Of a stretch of DNA of 64,000 bases, positions 8,715 to 18,008 are shown in pieces. Source of the DNA: Pseudorhizobium endolithicum (GTDB lineage Bacteria > Pseudomonadota > Alphaproteobacteria > Rhizobiales > Rhizobiaceae); assembly GCF_902153245.2 (NCBI RefSeq), contig NZ_CABFWF030000012.1, positions 374,501-438,500 on the forward strand. Reading direction: 5' to 3'. The position numbers and the translations under genes are program-made. The notes beneath the pieces are model-generated. The model was not told the origin of the DNA. It ran no database searches and was given only the letters and a program-made list of their open reading frames with translations. Position 1 is the stretch's first letter. Each line of letters begins with the position of its first letter.

Positions 8715-10163
8715 CTAACGGACGAGGATGTTGCGGAACTGCCAGGGGTCGGAAGCGTCGATGTCCTCGGGGAAGAGGCCAGGGCGTCCCTCCAGCGGCG
8801 TCCAGTCGGTATAGTGTCCCTCAACAGGCCCGAGATAGGGCATCTGCACTTCCAGGCATCGCCGGTAGTCGACCTCGTCCGCTTCCACGATGCCCGCCTT
8901 GGGGTTCTCCAGCGCCCAGACCATGCCGGCGAGCACGGCGGAGGTCACCTGCAGGCCGGTGGCATTCTGGTAGGGCGCGATGCGGCGGGTCTCCTCCAGC
9001 GACAGGCGCGAACCGTACCAGTAGGCGTTCTTGTCGTGGCCGTAGAGCAGGACGCCCAATTCGTCGACGCCGTCCACCAGTTCATCCTCGTCCAGAACGT
9101 GCTGCACCGGTTGCGCCTTGCCGCCATTGCCGAACATCTCGTGCAGCGAGAGCACGGCGTCATTGCAGGGGTGGTAGGCATAGTGGCAGGTCGGGCGGTA
9201 GGTGACGTCATCATGCTTGTCGCGGACGGTGTAGTAGTCGGCGATCGAGATGGACTCGTTGTGGGTGACGAGGAAGCCGTATTGCGGCCCCGGCGTTGGG
9301 CACCAGCTACGCACGCGCGTATTTGCGCCGGGCTGCTCCAGGTAGATGGCCGACTGGCAACCCTTCTCGTGCGTCTTCGCGTTCTCCGGAATCCAGTTTT
9401 CATGGGTGCCCCAGCCGAGTTCCGCAGGCTGCAGGCCCTCCGCGATGAAGCCTTCGACGGACCAGGTGTTCCAGAAGACGTCGAGCGGCTTCGGGTTCCT
9501 GGTGCGCTGGGTATCGCGTTCGGCGATATGGATTCCCTTGACGCCGACCTTCTTCATCAGCCTGGCCCAGCCTTCGCGGTCGTCTACCGAGGGCTCCTCG
9601 AACTTGATGCCCAAGTCGTTTGCAAGGTTCACGAGGCCCTGCTTGACGAACCAGGACACCATGCCGGGATTGGCGCCGCAGGTGGAAACGGCGGTGGTGC
9701 CGCCGGGGTTCTTCAGCTTCTCCTGGCGCACCGTTTCGCGAAGGGCGTAATTGGTGCGTTCCTCGTTTCCGACAGAGGTGTCGAAATAGAAGCCGAGCCA
9801 GGGCTCAACCACCGTGTCGATGTAGAGGACGTCCAGCTTGCGGCAGAACTTCATCAGGTCGAGCGACCCAGTGTCGACCGACAGGTTGACGCAGAAGCCC
9901 TGGCCACCCTTGCCGTCATCGAGCAGGGGCTTCAGGAGCTCCTTGTAGTTTTCCTTGGTCACGTATTCCTTGATGTGCCTGACGCCGTGCTTGCCGAGCA
10001 ATTCCGCACCGTCATCCCGCGGGTCGATGACCACCATCCGGCTCTTGTCGAACTTGAAGTGGCGCTCGATCAGCGGCAGCGTACCCCGGCCGATGGAGCC
10101 GAAGCCGATCATCACGATCGGCCCGGTAATTTCCGCATGAACCGGGTAATTCCGCTCAGTCAT
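8715..10163 (-). CDS. hss: Homospermidine synthase
   Basis: The 482-residue enzyme condenses two putrescines, NAD+-dependently, into sym-homospermidine, the main long polyamine of many rhizobia. The N-terminal Rossmann motif is IVMIGFGSIGRGTLPLIERHF. The saccharopine-dehydrogenase-like fold is clear from VNLSVDTGSLDLMKFCRKLD, DTVVEPWLGFYFD and TAVSTCGANPGMVSWFVKQGL. Length fits the bacterial family. GGAGAG precedes the ATG at 10163; an upstream in-frame extension to 10391 has no homologous look and was left out. It is transcribed alone, 245 bp from the LysR gene on the same strand. Confidence 0.92.
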   Translation of the reverse strand: MTERNYPVHAEITGPIVMIGFGSIGRGTLPLIERHFKFDKSRMVVIDPRDDGAELLGKHGVRHIKEYVTKENYKELLKPLLDDGKGGQGFCVNLSVDTGSLDLMKFCRKLDVLYIDTVVEPWLGFYFDTSVGNEERTNYALRETVRQEKLKNPGGTTAVSTCGANPGMVSWFVKQGLVNLANDLGIKFEEPSVDDREGWARLMKKVGVKGIHIAERDTQRTRNPKPLDVFWNTWSVEGFIAEGLQPAELGWGTHENWIPENAKTHEKGCQSAIYLEQPGANTRVRSWCPTPGPQYGFLVTHNESISIADYYTVRDKHDDVTYRPTCHYAYHPCNDAVLSLHEMFGNGGKAQPVQHVLDEDELVDGVDELGVLLYGHDKNAYWYGSRLSLEETRRIAPYQNATGLQVTSAVLAGMVWALENPKAGIVEADEVDYRRCLEVQMPYLGPVEGHYTDWTPLEGRPGLFPEDIDASDPWQFRNILVR

Positions 10164-10407
10164 ATGTCTCTCCTTCACCGCCTCGGCATCACGCCGCTGC
10201 GCCGCTAGTGGACAGGGAACGGATGGGAGCGCTCGCTCATGATTTCGGCGCTCTAGATCATAAATCCCCGTCACAATAAAGAGGTTGCGATTGCCGGTGC
10301 GAAAAGCAGCGGCAGCCTGTCGATCTTCGTCACCCGGCGGTTGCGAGGGAGGGACGCTCTCTCCGGAAACGATAGGCGTTCGTAGCCGCAAAGGGCGGCG
10401 GCACCCG

Positions 10408-11304
10408 CTAGGCCGGCCGGTTTCGCCGTAGATGATCTACAAGGGCCCGCAGCTTGGGCGCCATGTTGCGGCGGCTCGGATAGTAGAGGTAGAAGCCGGG
10501 GAAACGGGGGCAGTAGTCCTCCAGAAGCGGCACCAGTTCGCCACGCTCGATGAAGGGCCGGAAACTCTCCTCCATGCCGAAGCTGATGCCGGCTCCCGCC
10601 ACTGCCAGGCGGATCATCAGGGACATGTCCGTCGTCGTGAAGTGGTCGCCGACGGCGACGGTGAATTCCTTGCCCTCTTCCACGAATTCCCATCGGTAGG
10701 AGGCCCGGCCGGGCGCGGTGCGCCAGCCGATCGTCCGGTGGCCCACCAGGTCACGGGGATGCCGGGGAACCCCGAAGCGCCCGACATAGCCCGACGACGC
10801 CACCGCCAACTGGCGCTGGTTGCCGGAGACGGGTACCGCGATCATGTCCTGGGCGATCACTTCGCCGAGCCTCACGCCCGCGTCATACCCTGCTTCGACG
10901 ATGTCGAATTCATCGTCGGTGACGGTGACGTGGATGCGGACCTCCGGGTTCCCGTCGGCGAAGGAGGCAAGCAGCGGCCCGGACAGGAAGCTCTCGGCGA
11001 TCGAGGACACGGCGAGGTTCAGCTGTCCGCGGGGGCTGTCACCGAGGTTTCCCGCGGCCTCTATGGCGGCGCGCATCACGGCGAGAGCGGGGGCCGCGTC
11101 AGCGTAAAGCCGCTCGCCCGCTTCCGTGAGGGCGACGCTACGGGTCGTGCGGTTGACGAGCGCGATCCCCATGGATTCCTCGAGCTTTCTCATGATCTGG
11201 CTGACCGCCGCGCGCGTGACACCGAGCCGGTCGGCGGTGGCACGGAAATTCTTTTCTTCCGCCACCGTGATGAAGACGGCGAGGGCGTTCAGGTCTGGCA
11301 CCAT
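10408..11304 (-). CDS. LysR-family transcriptional regulator
   Basis: This 298-residue protein has an N-terminal winged helix-turn-helix (about 1-60; ALAVFITVAEEKNFRATADRLGVTRAAVSQIMRKLEE) and a LysR substrate-binding domain (about 90-295). It is encoded divergently from an SDR oxidoreductase and an Atu4866-like protein, the arrangement expected when a LysR protein controls its neighbour. The start codon lies inside a palindrome (11302-11326), with AAGGA in its centre, suggesting autoregulation. The inducer cannot be guessed from sequence. Confidence 0.9.
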   Translation of the reverse strand: MVPDLNALAVFITVAEEKNFRATADRLGVTRAAVSQIMRKLEESMGIALVNRTTRSVALTEAGERLYADAAPALAVMRAAIEAAGNLGDSPRGQLNLAVSSIAESFLSGPLLASFADGNPEVRIHVTVTDDEFDIVEAGYDAGVRLGEVIAQDMIAVPVSGNQRQLAVASSGYVGRFGVPRHPRDLVGHRTIGWRTAPGRASYRWEFVEEGKEFTVAVGDHFTTTDMSLMIRLAVAGAGISFGMEESFRPFIERGELVPLLEDYCPRFPGFYLYYPSRRNMAPKLRALVDHLRRNRPA

Positions 11305-11326
11305 TGGTTAGCAGTCCTTACCAATG
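11302..11326. promoter_or_regulatory. Palindrome over the LysR start codon (candidate operator or mRNA hairpin)
   Basis: CATTGGT (11302-11308) and ACCAATG (11320-11326) form a perfect 7-bp inverted repeat with an 11-nt spacer. The spacing suits a LysR dimer site. On the LysR mRNA the same bases would put AAGGA in a loop and AUG in the stem. Confidence 0.5.
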
Positions 11327-11375
11327 CGGAAATTTCAGTGCGGCTACCGATGACAATGCGGCACGCTTATCTTCC

Positions 11376-11400
11376 GTTCAAGCCCGATGTCGGGCTGAAC
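11376..11400 (+). repeat. GC-rich hairpin in the SDR leader
   Basis: GTTCA-A-GCCCGA / TCGGGC-TGAAC forms an 11-bp stem with one bulged A and a TG turn. It is followed at once by AGGGAG (11401-11406) and the ATG at 11414. It could influence translation initiation of the SDR gene. Confidence 0.45.
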
Positions 11401-11413
11401 AGGGAGATAAAGC

Positions 11414-12136
11414 ATGGAAAAAGTCATTCTCGTCACAGGCGCTTCCAGCGGCATCGGAGCGGGCATTGCTCGCGAACTGGCCAAGGCCGGCGCCACGCTC
11501 ATGCTCGGGGCCCGTCGCACCGATCGTCTCGAGGCGCTGGCGGAGGAGATCCGCAAGGGCGGCGGCAGGGTCGCGATCCGCCGGCTCGATGTGACCGACC
11601 GCGCGGATGTGGCCGCCTTCGCGGCGGCTGCCCGGCAGGAATTCGGCCGCGTCGACGTGATCGTCAACAATGCGGGCGTCATGCCGCTGTCGCTCATGGC
11701 CTCGCTGAAGGTCGACGAGTGGGACCAGATGGTCGACGTCAATATCAAGGGCGTCCTCTACGGCATCGCCGCGGTACTGCCGGAGATGACCGAGCGCGGC
11801 TCCGGCCACATCATCAACATAGCGTCCATCGGCGCTCTCAGCGTTGCCCCCACCGCCGCCGTTTATTGCGCCACCAAGTTTGCCGTGCGGGCGATTTCCG
11901 ATGGCTTGCGGCAGGAGCGGGAGGATATCCGCGTCACCTGCATCCATCCGGGCGTGGTGGAAAGCGAGCTCGCCTCCACGATCACCGATCCGGCGGCCGC
12001 CGAGGCGATGAAGAGCTACCGTGCCATTGCCTTGCAGCCCGATGCCATCGGCCGCGCCGTCCGCTTTGCGATCGAGCAGCCCGAGGATGTGGACGTCAAC
12101 GAGATCGTGGTGCGGCCGACGAGGTCGCCGAACTGA
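11414..12136 (+). CDS. Short-chain dehydrogenase/reductase, classical type
   Basis: The 240-residue NAD(P)-dependent oxidoreductase shows the cofactor motif VTGASSGIGAGIA near the N-terminus, LDVTD, the NNAGV motif (about residues 84-88), the catalytic serine region IINIASIGALS and the YxxxK active site as YCATKFAV. The basic residues after the second strand (GARRTDR) favour NADP(H). The natural substrate is unknown. AGGGAG precedes the ATG. It is probably co-transcribed with the Atu4866-like gene 10 bp downstream and controlled by the divergent LysR protein. Confidence 0.9.
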   Translation: MEKVILVTGASSGIGAGIARELAKAGATLMLGARRTDRLEALAEEIRKGGGRVAIRRLDVTDRADVAAFAAAARQEFGRVDVIVNNAGVMPLSLMASLKVDEWDQMVDVNIKGVLYGIAAVLPEMTERGSGHIINIASIGALSVAPTAAVYCATKFAVRAISDGLRQEREDIRVTCIHPGVVESELASTITDPAAAEAMKSYRAIALQPDAIGRAVRFAIEQPEDVDVNEIVVRPTRSPN

Positions 12137-12146
12137 GGAGAGGCCG

Positions 12147-12479
12147 GTGGCGAAGAGTTATTCCCTGCTTGCCGCAGCCGCGCTCGCGGCACTCAATACC
12201 GCAATCGCAGAGGATCAGATGACCGATCAGGCTGAGAAACAGGCCCACCCCTATGTCGGCATGTGGGTGACGGACGACGGGCACATACGCCACGAGCTCC
12301 TGCCGAACGGCCGCTATGACGAAGCCCGCGGCACGCGCGAAAGCGCCTATCAGGGCCGTTACGTCGTCACCGGAAACCACATCGATTACTGGGACGATAC
12401 CGGCTTCACCGCCGACGGGGAGTTCGTGGACGGCGACACGCTGCACCATGCAGGCATGATCCTGCGGCGGAAGCGCTAG
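12147..12479 (+). CDS. Atu4866-domain protein, small exported
   Basis: This 110-residue protein starts at a GTG preceded by GAGGAGAGG and has a signal-like N-terminus (SYSLLAAAALAALNTAIAED). The rest is one Atu4866 domain: YVGMWVTDDGHIRHELLPNG, YQGRYVVTGNHIDYWDDTGF and FVDGDTLHHAGMILRRK. The domain is a small beta-fold known structurally from Agrobacterium and has no assigned function. It often accompanies SDR genes, as here (10-bp gap). It ends 4 bp inside the convergent pabC-like gene. Confidence 0.75.
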   Translation: MAKSYSLLAAAALAALNTAIAEDQMTDQAEKQAHPYVGMWVTDDGHIRHELLPNGRYDEARGTRESAYQGRYVVTGNHIDYWDDTGFTADGEFVDGDTLHHAGMILRRKR

Positions 12480-13138
12480 CCCGCTTCCAGCAGCACCGCC
12501 GGGATCAATCCGCGCAGCGCATTCCCCACGAAGAGCCGGCGGTTCAAGAGAGCCGCCGGCTTCAGCACCATGGAGCGCGCCTTGCCCTCGCGGATCAGTT
12601 CGGCCCGCAGGATGCCGGGGAGAAGCCCGCTGGAGATGGCCGGCGTGAGGAGGATACCGTCCTCGCCCTCGACGAAGAGGTTGGTGATGGTGCCCTCGCA
12701 CACATCGCCGCGTTCATTCAGGAGAAGGACCTCGTCTGCCTCCTCGGAGGAGAATTCGGCGCGGGCGGTTTCATACAGATCGCGTCGGGTCGTCTTGTGC
12801 CGGAGGAAGGCGTCGTCGGACGACAATTTTTGCCCGGCGATGCGCAGCCTCCAGACCTTGCCTTCCGGTTCCGGCCGGAAGGGCGCGGTGGTGACTTCCG
12901 TCCTGCCGCGATAGCTGACCGACAGGCGGACCCGCAACGGTTCATCGCCACCGACGGCAAGCTTGAGTGCCATGGCGGGATCGGCAGGCGGCAGAAAGCC
13001 CAGGGCATCGATCGAACGGTTCAGGCGGCGCAGGTGCTGATCGAGGCGCAGGAAGCCCTGCTCGGGTTCCCAGCGCAGCGTTTCGATCAGTGCGAGATCG
13101 CCTGTTTGCCGACTGCGAACTGCGCTTTTAGAAGGCAT
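12476..13138 (-). CDS. pabC: Aminotransferase class IV, probable 4-amino-4-deoxychorismate lyase
   Basis: The 220-residue protein belongs to the PLP-dependent fold-type IV family: LIETLRWEPEQGFLRLDQHLRRL at the N-terminus, the PLP-lysine region DDAFLRHKTTRRDLYE, and VLLLNERGDVCEGTITNLFV, TPAISSGLLPGILRAELI. The lyase cleaves aminodeoxychorismate to p-aminobenzoate and pyruvate for folate. Its start lies 52 bp inside the 3' end of pabB in another frame, so the two are translationally coupled and the function is supported by context. It is shorter than E. coli PabC (269 aa). Confidence 0.8.
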   Translation of the reverse strand: MPSKSAVRSRQTGDLALIETLRWEPEQGFLRLDQHLRRLNRSIDALGFLPPADPAMALKLAVGGDEPLRVRLSVSYRGRTEVTTAPFRPEPEGKVWRLRIAGQKLSSDDAFLRHKTTRRDLYETARAEFSSEEADEVLLLNERGDVCEGTITNLFVEGEDGILLTPAISSGLLPGILRAELIREGKARSMVLKPAALLNRRLFVGNALRGLIPAVLLEAG

Positions 13139-14250
13139 TCTTCATATTCCGCCTCGGCCGTCGAATCGAACACGATCCCCCCGCCGACATTGAAGACGGC
13201 CCGGCCGTCGTTGAAAAGGGCAAGCGTGCGGATGGCGACGGAAAATTGCATGGGGCCGGCCGGATCGCACCAGCCGATGGCGCCGCAATAGAGATCCCGC
13301 GGTCCCGCTTCCAGGTCGTGGAGGATCTTCATCGCCCACATCTTCGGAGCGCCGGTGATGGAGCCACAGGGGAAGAGGGCGGCCATGATCTCCGGCAGGC
13401 CGGCGGTTGGCAGCAGCTTCGCCCGCACATGGCTCACCATCTGGTGAACGGTCGGATAGCTCTCGATGGCGAAGAGCTTCGGGACGGTGAGCGTGCCGAC
13501 TTCGCTGACGAGCGAGATGTCGTTGCGCAGGAGATCGACGATCATCCGGTTTTCGGCCTGCGTCTTCTCGTCGGCAAGCATGGCGGCGACGATCGCTGCG
13601 TCCTCTTCGGGAGTGGCACCCCGCGGCGCCGTTCCCTTCATCGGGTGGGTCTCGATGAAGCGGTCCTCGTCGACGCGGAAGAAGAGCTCGGGCGAGCGCG
13701 ACAGGATGACGGGGCCGCCGCCGAGATCGACCAGCGCGCCGTAATGCACCGGCTGGCGTGACACGAGCGACCAGAAGGCCGCGTGCGGATCGCCGCTCCA
13801 GCGGGCGGTGACCGGCATCGTCAGGTTCGCCTGGTAGATGTCGCCGCGGCGCAGGTGCTCGTGCAGCCGGTCGAAGCGGGTGCGGTAGGCTGCGAAATCC
13901 CAGGCGGCGCGGGGGTCGGACAGAAGCGGCTGCCGTTCTCCGGACCGGGGCGGAGCGGCGAGGGGATGCCCATCGGGTGCCGGGGCATCGAAGACACCCA
14001 TCGCCAACAGCGGCGTCTCCCGGTCATCGACGATCAGAGGCCTCAGCTTCTCCTCGAACACGAAGCCCGCCTCGTAGGAGAGATAGCCGGCGAGCCAGTA
14101 ACCCTCTCGGCGCGCCTGTTCGAGCCGGGTCAGCGCCGGCAGCACGTGGTTCGCGGCGCGGGCGATGACGATCTCACGCGGCGCGCGGAACAGGCGGCTT
14201 TGCGACCGCTTGTCGTCGCGGAAGAGGACGTAGGGGCTGTGCTTCGTCAT
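13087..14250 (-). CDS. pabB: Aminodeoxychorismate synthase component I
   Basis: The 387-residue enzyme adds ammonia to chorismate to give 4-amino-4-deoxychorismate for p-aminobenzoate. Visible chorismate-binding motifs are IYQANLTMPV, RFIETHPMKGTAPRG (with the conserved Lys), ENRMIVDLLRNDIS, the GSITGAPKMWAMKILHDLE block and YCGAIGW, VFNVGGGIVFDS. It lacks a fused glutaminase domain, so PabA would be elsewhere. It is the first gene of a pabB-pabC pair with overlapping ends. Confidence 0.88.
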   Translation of the reverse strand: MTKHSPYVLFRDDKRSQSRLFRAPREIVIARAANHVLPALTRLEQARREGYWLAGYLSYEAGFVFEEKLRPLIVDDRETPLLAMGVFDAPAPDGHPLAAPPRSGERQPLLSDPRAAWDFAAYRTRFDRLHEHLRRGDIYQANLTMPVTARWSGDPHAAFWSLVSRQPVHYGALVDLGGGPVILSRSPELFFRVDEDRFIETHPMKGTAPRGATPEEDAAIVAAMLADEKTQAENRMIVDLLRNDISLVSEVGTLTVPKLFAIESYPTVHQMVSHVRAKLLPTAGLPEIMAALFPCGSITGAPKMWAMKILHDLEAGPRDLYCGAIGWCDPAGPMQFSVAIRTLALFNDGRAVFNVGGGIVFDSTAEAEYEECLLKAQFAVGKQAISH

Positions 14251-14315
14251 TTTACCGCTTATCGCTCAACCCCGTTGCCCACCCCCTGACCACTGCTCGG
14301 TGGGGGAGGGTAGGC

Positions 14316-16166
14316 TCACGCCTTGTCCAAAGCCTCCAGCTCATCGATCAGGCCCTCGATCATCGAGAGACCTTTCGACCAGAAGGACGGATCGGTGGCA
14401 TCGAGGCCGAAGGGCTTCAGCAGTTCCGAATGGTGTTTGGTACCGCCGGCCTTCAGGAGTTCGAAGTACTTCTGCTGGAAGCCCGGCTCGGCGTTGCGGT
14501 AGACGGCATAGAGCGAGTTCACCAGGCAGTCGCCGAAGGCATAGGCATAGACGTAGAAGGGTGAGTGGATGAAGTGGGGGATATAGGCCCACCACGTCTC
14601 GTAGCCTTCCGAGATGCGGATCGCGGGACCGAGGCTTTCGGACTGGACCGAGAGCCATAGTTCGCCGATCTGCTCGGCGGTCAGTTCGCCTTCCTTGCGT
14701 GCCGTGTGAAGCTTGCGCTCGAACTCGTAGAAGGCGATCTGGCGGACGACCGTGTTGATCATGTCCTCGACCTTCTGGGCGAGCATGGCCTTGCGCTCGC
14801 CGCTGTCCTTCGTCTTGTCGAGGAGGGCGCGGAAAGTCAGCATTTCGCCGAAGACGGAGGCGGTTTCGGCAAGGGTCAGGGGTGTCTGCGCCATCAGCGC
14901 CCCCTGTTCTCCGGCCAGAACCTGGTGCACGCCGTGGCCCAGTTCATGGGCGAGGGTCATGACGTCGCGCGGCTTGCCCATGTAATTGACGAGCACGTAG
15001 GGATGCGCGGAGGGGACCGTCGGATGGGCGAAGGCGCCGGGCGCCTTGCCGGGACGGACGGGTGCGTCGATCCACTCCTCGTCGAAGAAGCGACGGGCAA
15101 TGTCGGCCATCTCTGGTGCGAAGCCGGCATAGGCCGAGAGCACCGTTTCCTTCGCGTCCGGCCACGAAATCAGCGCCTTCGGTGTTTCCGGCAAGGGCGC
15201 ATTGCGGTCCCAGAAGTTCATCTCGTCCATGCCGAGCCACTTCGCCTTCATCCGGTAGTAGCGGTGCGACAGGCGAGGGTAGGCTTCCTTCACGGCGGCC
15301 GCGAGCGCATCGACCACTTCGCGTTCCACCCGGTTTGCGAGGTGGCGACTGTCGGCGATGTCCTCGAAGCCGCGCCAGCGGTCGGAAATCTCCTTGTCCT
15401 TGGCGAGCGTATTGGTGATCAGCGTAAAGACGCGGATGTTCTGCTGGAAGGTCTTCGAGAGGGCCTGTGCCGCCTTGCGGCGAACCTCCTCCTCCGGTTC
15501 CTGCAGCATGTTGAGGGCGATCTCCAGGGGCAGCTTCTCGCCGTCGATCTCGAATCGAAGCTCGGCCATGGTCTCGTCGAACAGGCGGTTGAAGGCGGCC
15601 GCGCTGGTCATCGATTTTTCGAGGAAAAGCTGCTCCAGCCTGTCGTCGAGCTGGAAGGGCTTGTCCTTGCGCAGGTCGACGATCCAGGGGCGGTAGTGGG
15701 CCGCCTGCGGGTCGCGGTCCATCGCCGTGTCCACCAGCGCATCATCCAGCCGGTTGAGTTCAAGGCCGAAGAACAGGAGGTGCGCCGACAGGTCGGTCAG
15801 CTTCGACTGCACGTCCCCATAGAACTTGCCGTTCGCAGGGTTGGAGGTATTGGAGAAATAGGTGAGGCCGGCGAAGGAGCCGATCTTTCCGAGCAGGTCC
15901 TCCAAGGCCTCGTAGTCGGACAGCGCCTGCCCCAGACCCTCGGCGCCGGTCTTCGTCGCGGCGTCTGCTAGCCTGCCCTTCCACCTGGTTTCGAACGCTT
16001 TCGAAAGCGTGGTGGCCCGCTCCAGGTCCGACTTGAACTCGGGGGCATCGCGCGAGGGGTAGAGGTCGGCAAGCTTCCAGACGGGAAGCAGCCCCAGGGC
16101 GGGATCCGCGGCGGCATGTTCGGCGGCAGCTTGCGCAACCAGCTTGGCAGTATGGGGCAGGAGCAT
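14316..16166 (-). CDS. pepF: M3 family oligoendopeptidase F
   Basis: This 616-residue cytosolic zinc metallopeptidase degrades oligopeptides. The zinc site is MTLAHELGHGVHQ, with the downstream glutamate in LTLAETASVFGEML. The M3 family C-terminal signature YVYAYAFGDCLVNSLYAVY and the SEGYETWWAYIPHF substrate-binding loop are present. GGAAGACGG precedes the ATG at 16166; a much longer upstream open frame is antisense to the next gene and was rejected. The gene is divergent from the sigma-54 regulator, 156 bp between starts. Confidence 0.93.
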   Translation of the reverse strand: MLLPHTAKLVAQAAAEHAAADPALGLLPVWKLADLYPSRDAPEFKSDLERATTLSKAFETRWKGRLADAATKTGAEGLGQALSDYEALEDLLGKIGSFAGLTYFSNTSNPANGKFYGDVQSKLTDLSAHLLFFGLELNRLDDALVDTAMDRDPQAAHYRPWIVDLRKDKPFQLDDRLEQLFLEKSMTSAAAFNRLFDETMAELRFEIDGEKLPLEIALNMLQEPEEEVRRKAAQALSKTFQQNIRVFTLITNTLAKDKEISDRWRGFEDIADSRHLANRVEREVVDALAAAVKEAYPRLSHRYYRMKAKWLGMDEMNFWDRNAPLPETPKALISWPDAKETVLSAYAGFAPEMADIARRFFDEEWIDAPVRPGKAPGAFAHPTVPSAHPYVLVNYMGKPRDVMTLAHELGHGVHQVLAGEQGALMAQTPLTLAETASVFGEMLTFRALLDKTKDSGERKAMLAQKVEDMINTVVRQIAFYEFERKLHTARKEGELTAEQIGELWLSVQSESLGPAIRISEGYETWWAYIPHFIHSPFYVYAYAFGDCLVNSLYAVYRNAEPGFQQKYFELLKAGGTKHHSELLKPFGLDATDPSFWSKGLSMIEGLIDELEALDKA

Positions 16167-16322
16167 CGACCGTCTTCCTTCTCGTTCCTCGTCCGCCCTG
16201 TTTTCCGTGCCGGCCGTTAAAATGCAAGCCTTTCTCAAAAGACGATGTTCAAGCCTTTCTGGCACAACCACCGGCGTAGAACGCCCAAACCGGGACATTA
16301 TGAATGATGTCAGGAGCCGAGC

Positions 16323-17900
16323 ATGATTGCCCAAATCCTTGTAGTCGATGACGACCCCGTGCAGCGCCGCCTTCTCAAGAACGCGCTGGAACGCCATGGT
16401 CATATGGTCCATCTCGCCGAGAACGGCCTGGTCGGACTGGAGTTCCTGAAGCACGGCGGCGACCAGATCAACGTGATCGTGCTGGACCTGATGATGCCGG
16501 AACTCGACGGTCTGACCTTCCTCAAGGCCATCAGGGAGAAGGGTATCGAAACTCCGGTCATCGTGCAGACGGGGCAGGGCGGCATCGAGACGGTGGTCGA
16601 GGCAATGCGGGCCGGCGCCTTCGACTTCGTCGTCAAGCCGGTCTCGCCCGAACGCATCGCCTCCTCGGTCGCCAACGCGCTGACCGTCGACCGACGGGAA
16701 GGCCGCAGCAAGACCGCCCGCCGATCGCGCAGCGGTTCGGCGACGTTCAGCGACATCGTCTCGGCGAGCCAGGAAATGCAGCGGGTCATCGACCTGGCGC
16801 AACGTGCGGCGCAATCATCCATTCCAGTCGTGCTGGAGGGCGAATCGGGCGTCGGCAAGGAAATGGTCGCCCGTGCGATCCAGTCGGCCAGCGACAGGTC
16901 CGGCAAGCCGTTCATTACCGTCAACTGCGGTGCCATCCCGGAAAATCTTGTGGAAAGCGTCCTGTTCGGCCATGAGAAGGGGGCGTTCACAGGCGCCACC
17001 GAACGGCACGCCGGCAAGTTCGCCGAGGCCGACGGCGGCACGCTCTTCCTCGACGAGATCGGCAATCTGCCGCTCGAAGTGCAGGTGAAGCTTCTCCGCG
17101 CCGTGCAGCAGGGCGAGATCGAAGCCGTGGGATCGGGCAAGGTTCAGAAGGTCGATGTTCGGCTGATCTCCGCGACGAACAAGGATCTCATCGAGGAGGT
17201 GCGGGAGGGCCGTTTCCGCGAGGACCTCTACTACCGCCTCAACGTGTTCCCGATCACGATCCCCGCCCTGCGTCGCCGCAAGGAGGATATCCCGCACCTG
17301 GCGCGCGTCTTCGCGGACCGGTTCTCGCACGAGCAGAAGCTTCCCCGGCCGGTGAGCGTCGGGCCGCAAGCGATGGCGCTGCTGACGGCGCATGACTGGC
17401 CCGGAAACATCCGCGAGCTCGAGAACGCCATCTTCCGCGCCGCGGTTCTTGCCCAGACGGAAGAGCTCACCGAAGCCGACTTCCCGCAAATTGCCGCACA
17501 ACTGCCGGAATTCCGGTCGGACGAATTGCGGGCGGCGACGACTGCGCCCGTGGTGCTGCCGCAGGGCTCCGAAGCTCGCCGAACGGCAGCTTGGCCGGTG
17601 ACGCTGCCGGTGCCGGAAGGCTTCATCGGCATACCGGTACAGCCGCCGCGTCCAGACCCGCGGGCGCTTCTGGCGGCAGCCTATCCCGCGTCCGCCAACG
17701 TGATCGCCAGCACGGACAGCTCCGGAGAGGTCCGCAAGCTTTCCGACGTGGAGGAGGAACTCATTCGTTTCGCTCTGAAATTCTACCGGGGGCAGATGAG
17801 CCAGGTGGCGCGCAAGCTGGGCATCGGCCGCTCGACCCTGTACCGGAAGCTGAAGGACTACGGCATCGATCCCGACAACCCGCTGAAGGAGGCGGCCTGA
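16323..17900 (+). CDS. Sigma-54-dependent response regulator, NtrC family
   Basis: The 525-residue protein has a receiver domain (about 1-120; acidic pair in VVDDD, phospho-acceptor Asp55 in VLDLMMPELDG, Lys in VVKPVS). The AAA+ domain (about 145-385) shows Walker A GESGVGKE, the sigma-54 contact loop GAFTGA and Walker B GGTLFLDEIG. A low-complexity linker (about 395-475) and a Fis-type helix-turn-helix (MSQVARKLGIGRSTLYRKLK) follow. No partner kinase is adjacent. It precedes a DUF882 gene by 190 bp. The regulated genes are unknown. Confidence 0.92.
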   Translation: MIAQILVVDDDPVQRRLLKNALERHGHMVHLAENGLVGLEFLKHGGDQINVIVLDLMMPELDGLTFLKAIREKGIETPVIVQTGQGGIETVVEAMRAGAFDFVVKPVSPERIASSVANALTVDRREGRSKTARRSRSGSATFSDIVSASQEMQRVIDLAQRAAQSSIPVVLEGESGVGKEMVARAIQSASDRSGKPFITVNCGAIPENLVESVLFGHEKGAFTGATERHAGKFAEADGGTLFLDEIGNLPLEVQVKLLRAVQQGEIEAVGSGKVQKVDVRLISATNKDLIEEVREGRFREDLYYRLNVFPITIPALRRRKEDIPHLARVFADRFSHEQKLPRPVSVGPQAMALLTAHDWPGNIRELENAIFRAAVLAQTEELTEADFPQIAAQLPEFRSDELRAATTAPVVLPQGSEARRTAAWPVTLPVPEGFIGIPVQPPRPDPRALLAAAYPASANVIASTDSSGEVRKLSDVEEELIRFALKFYRGQMSQVARKLGIGRSTLYRKLKDYGIDPDNPLKEAA

Positions 17901-18008
17901 ACGAGGGCTTATTAGAGATCGTTAACCTCCGCGCAAGGATGTTCTGTCACCCTTTGTCAATCTCTTGGTAGCGAATTGTTGACTCTGCGAGAGATGCTTG
18001 TGATTGTG

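Noticed and set aside
15995..16010. Perfect 16-bp palindrome ACGCTTTCGAAAGCGT resembling a LacI-type operator
   Set aside because: It lies inside pepF and is explained by ordinary codons (Thr-Leu-Ser-Lys-Ala-Phe-Glu).
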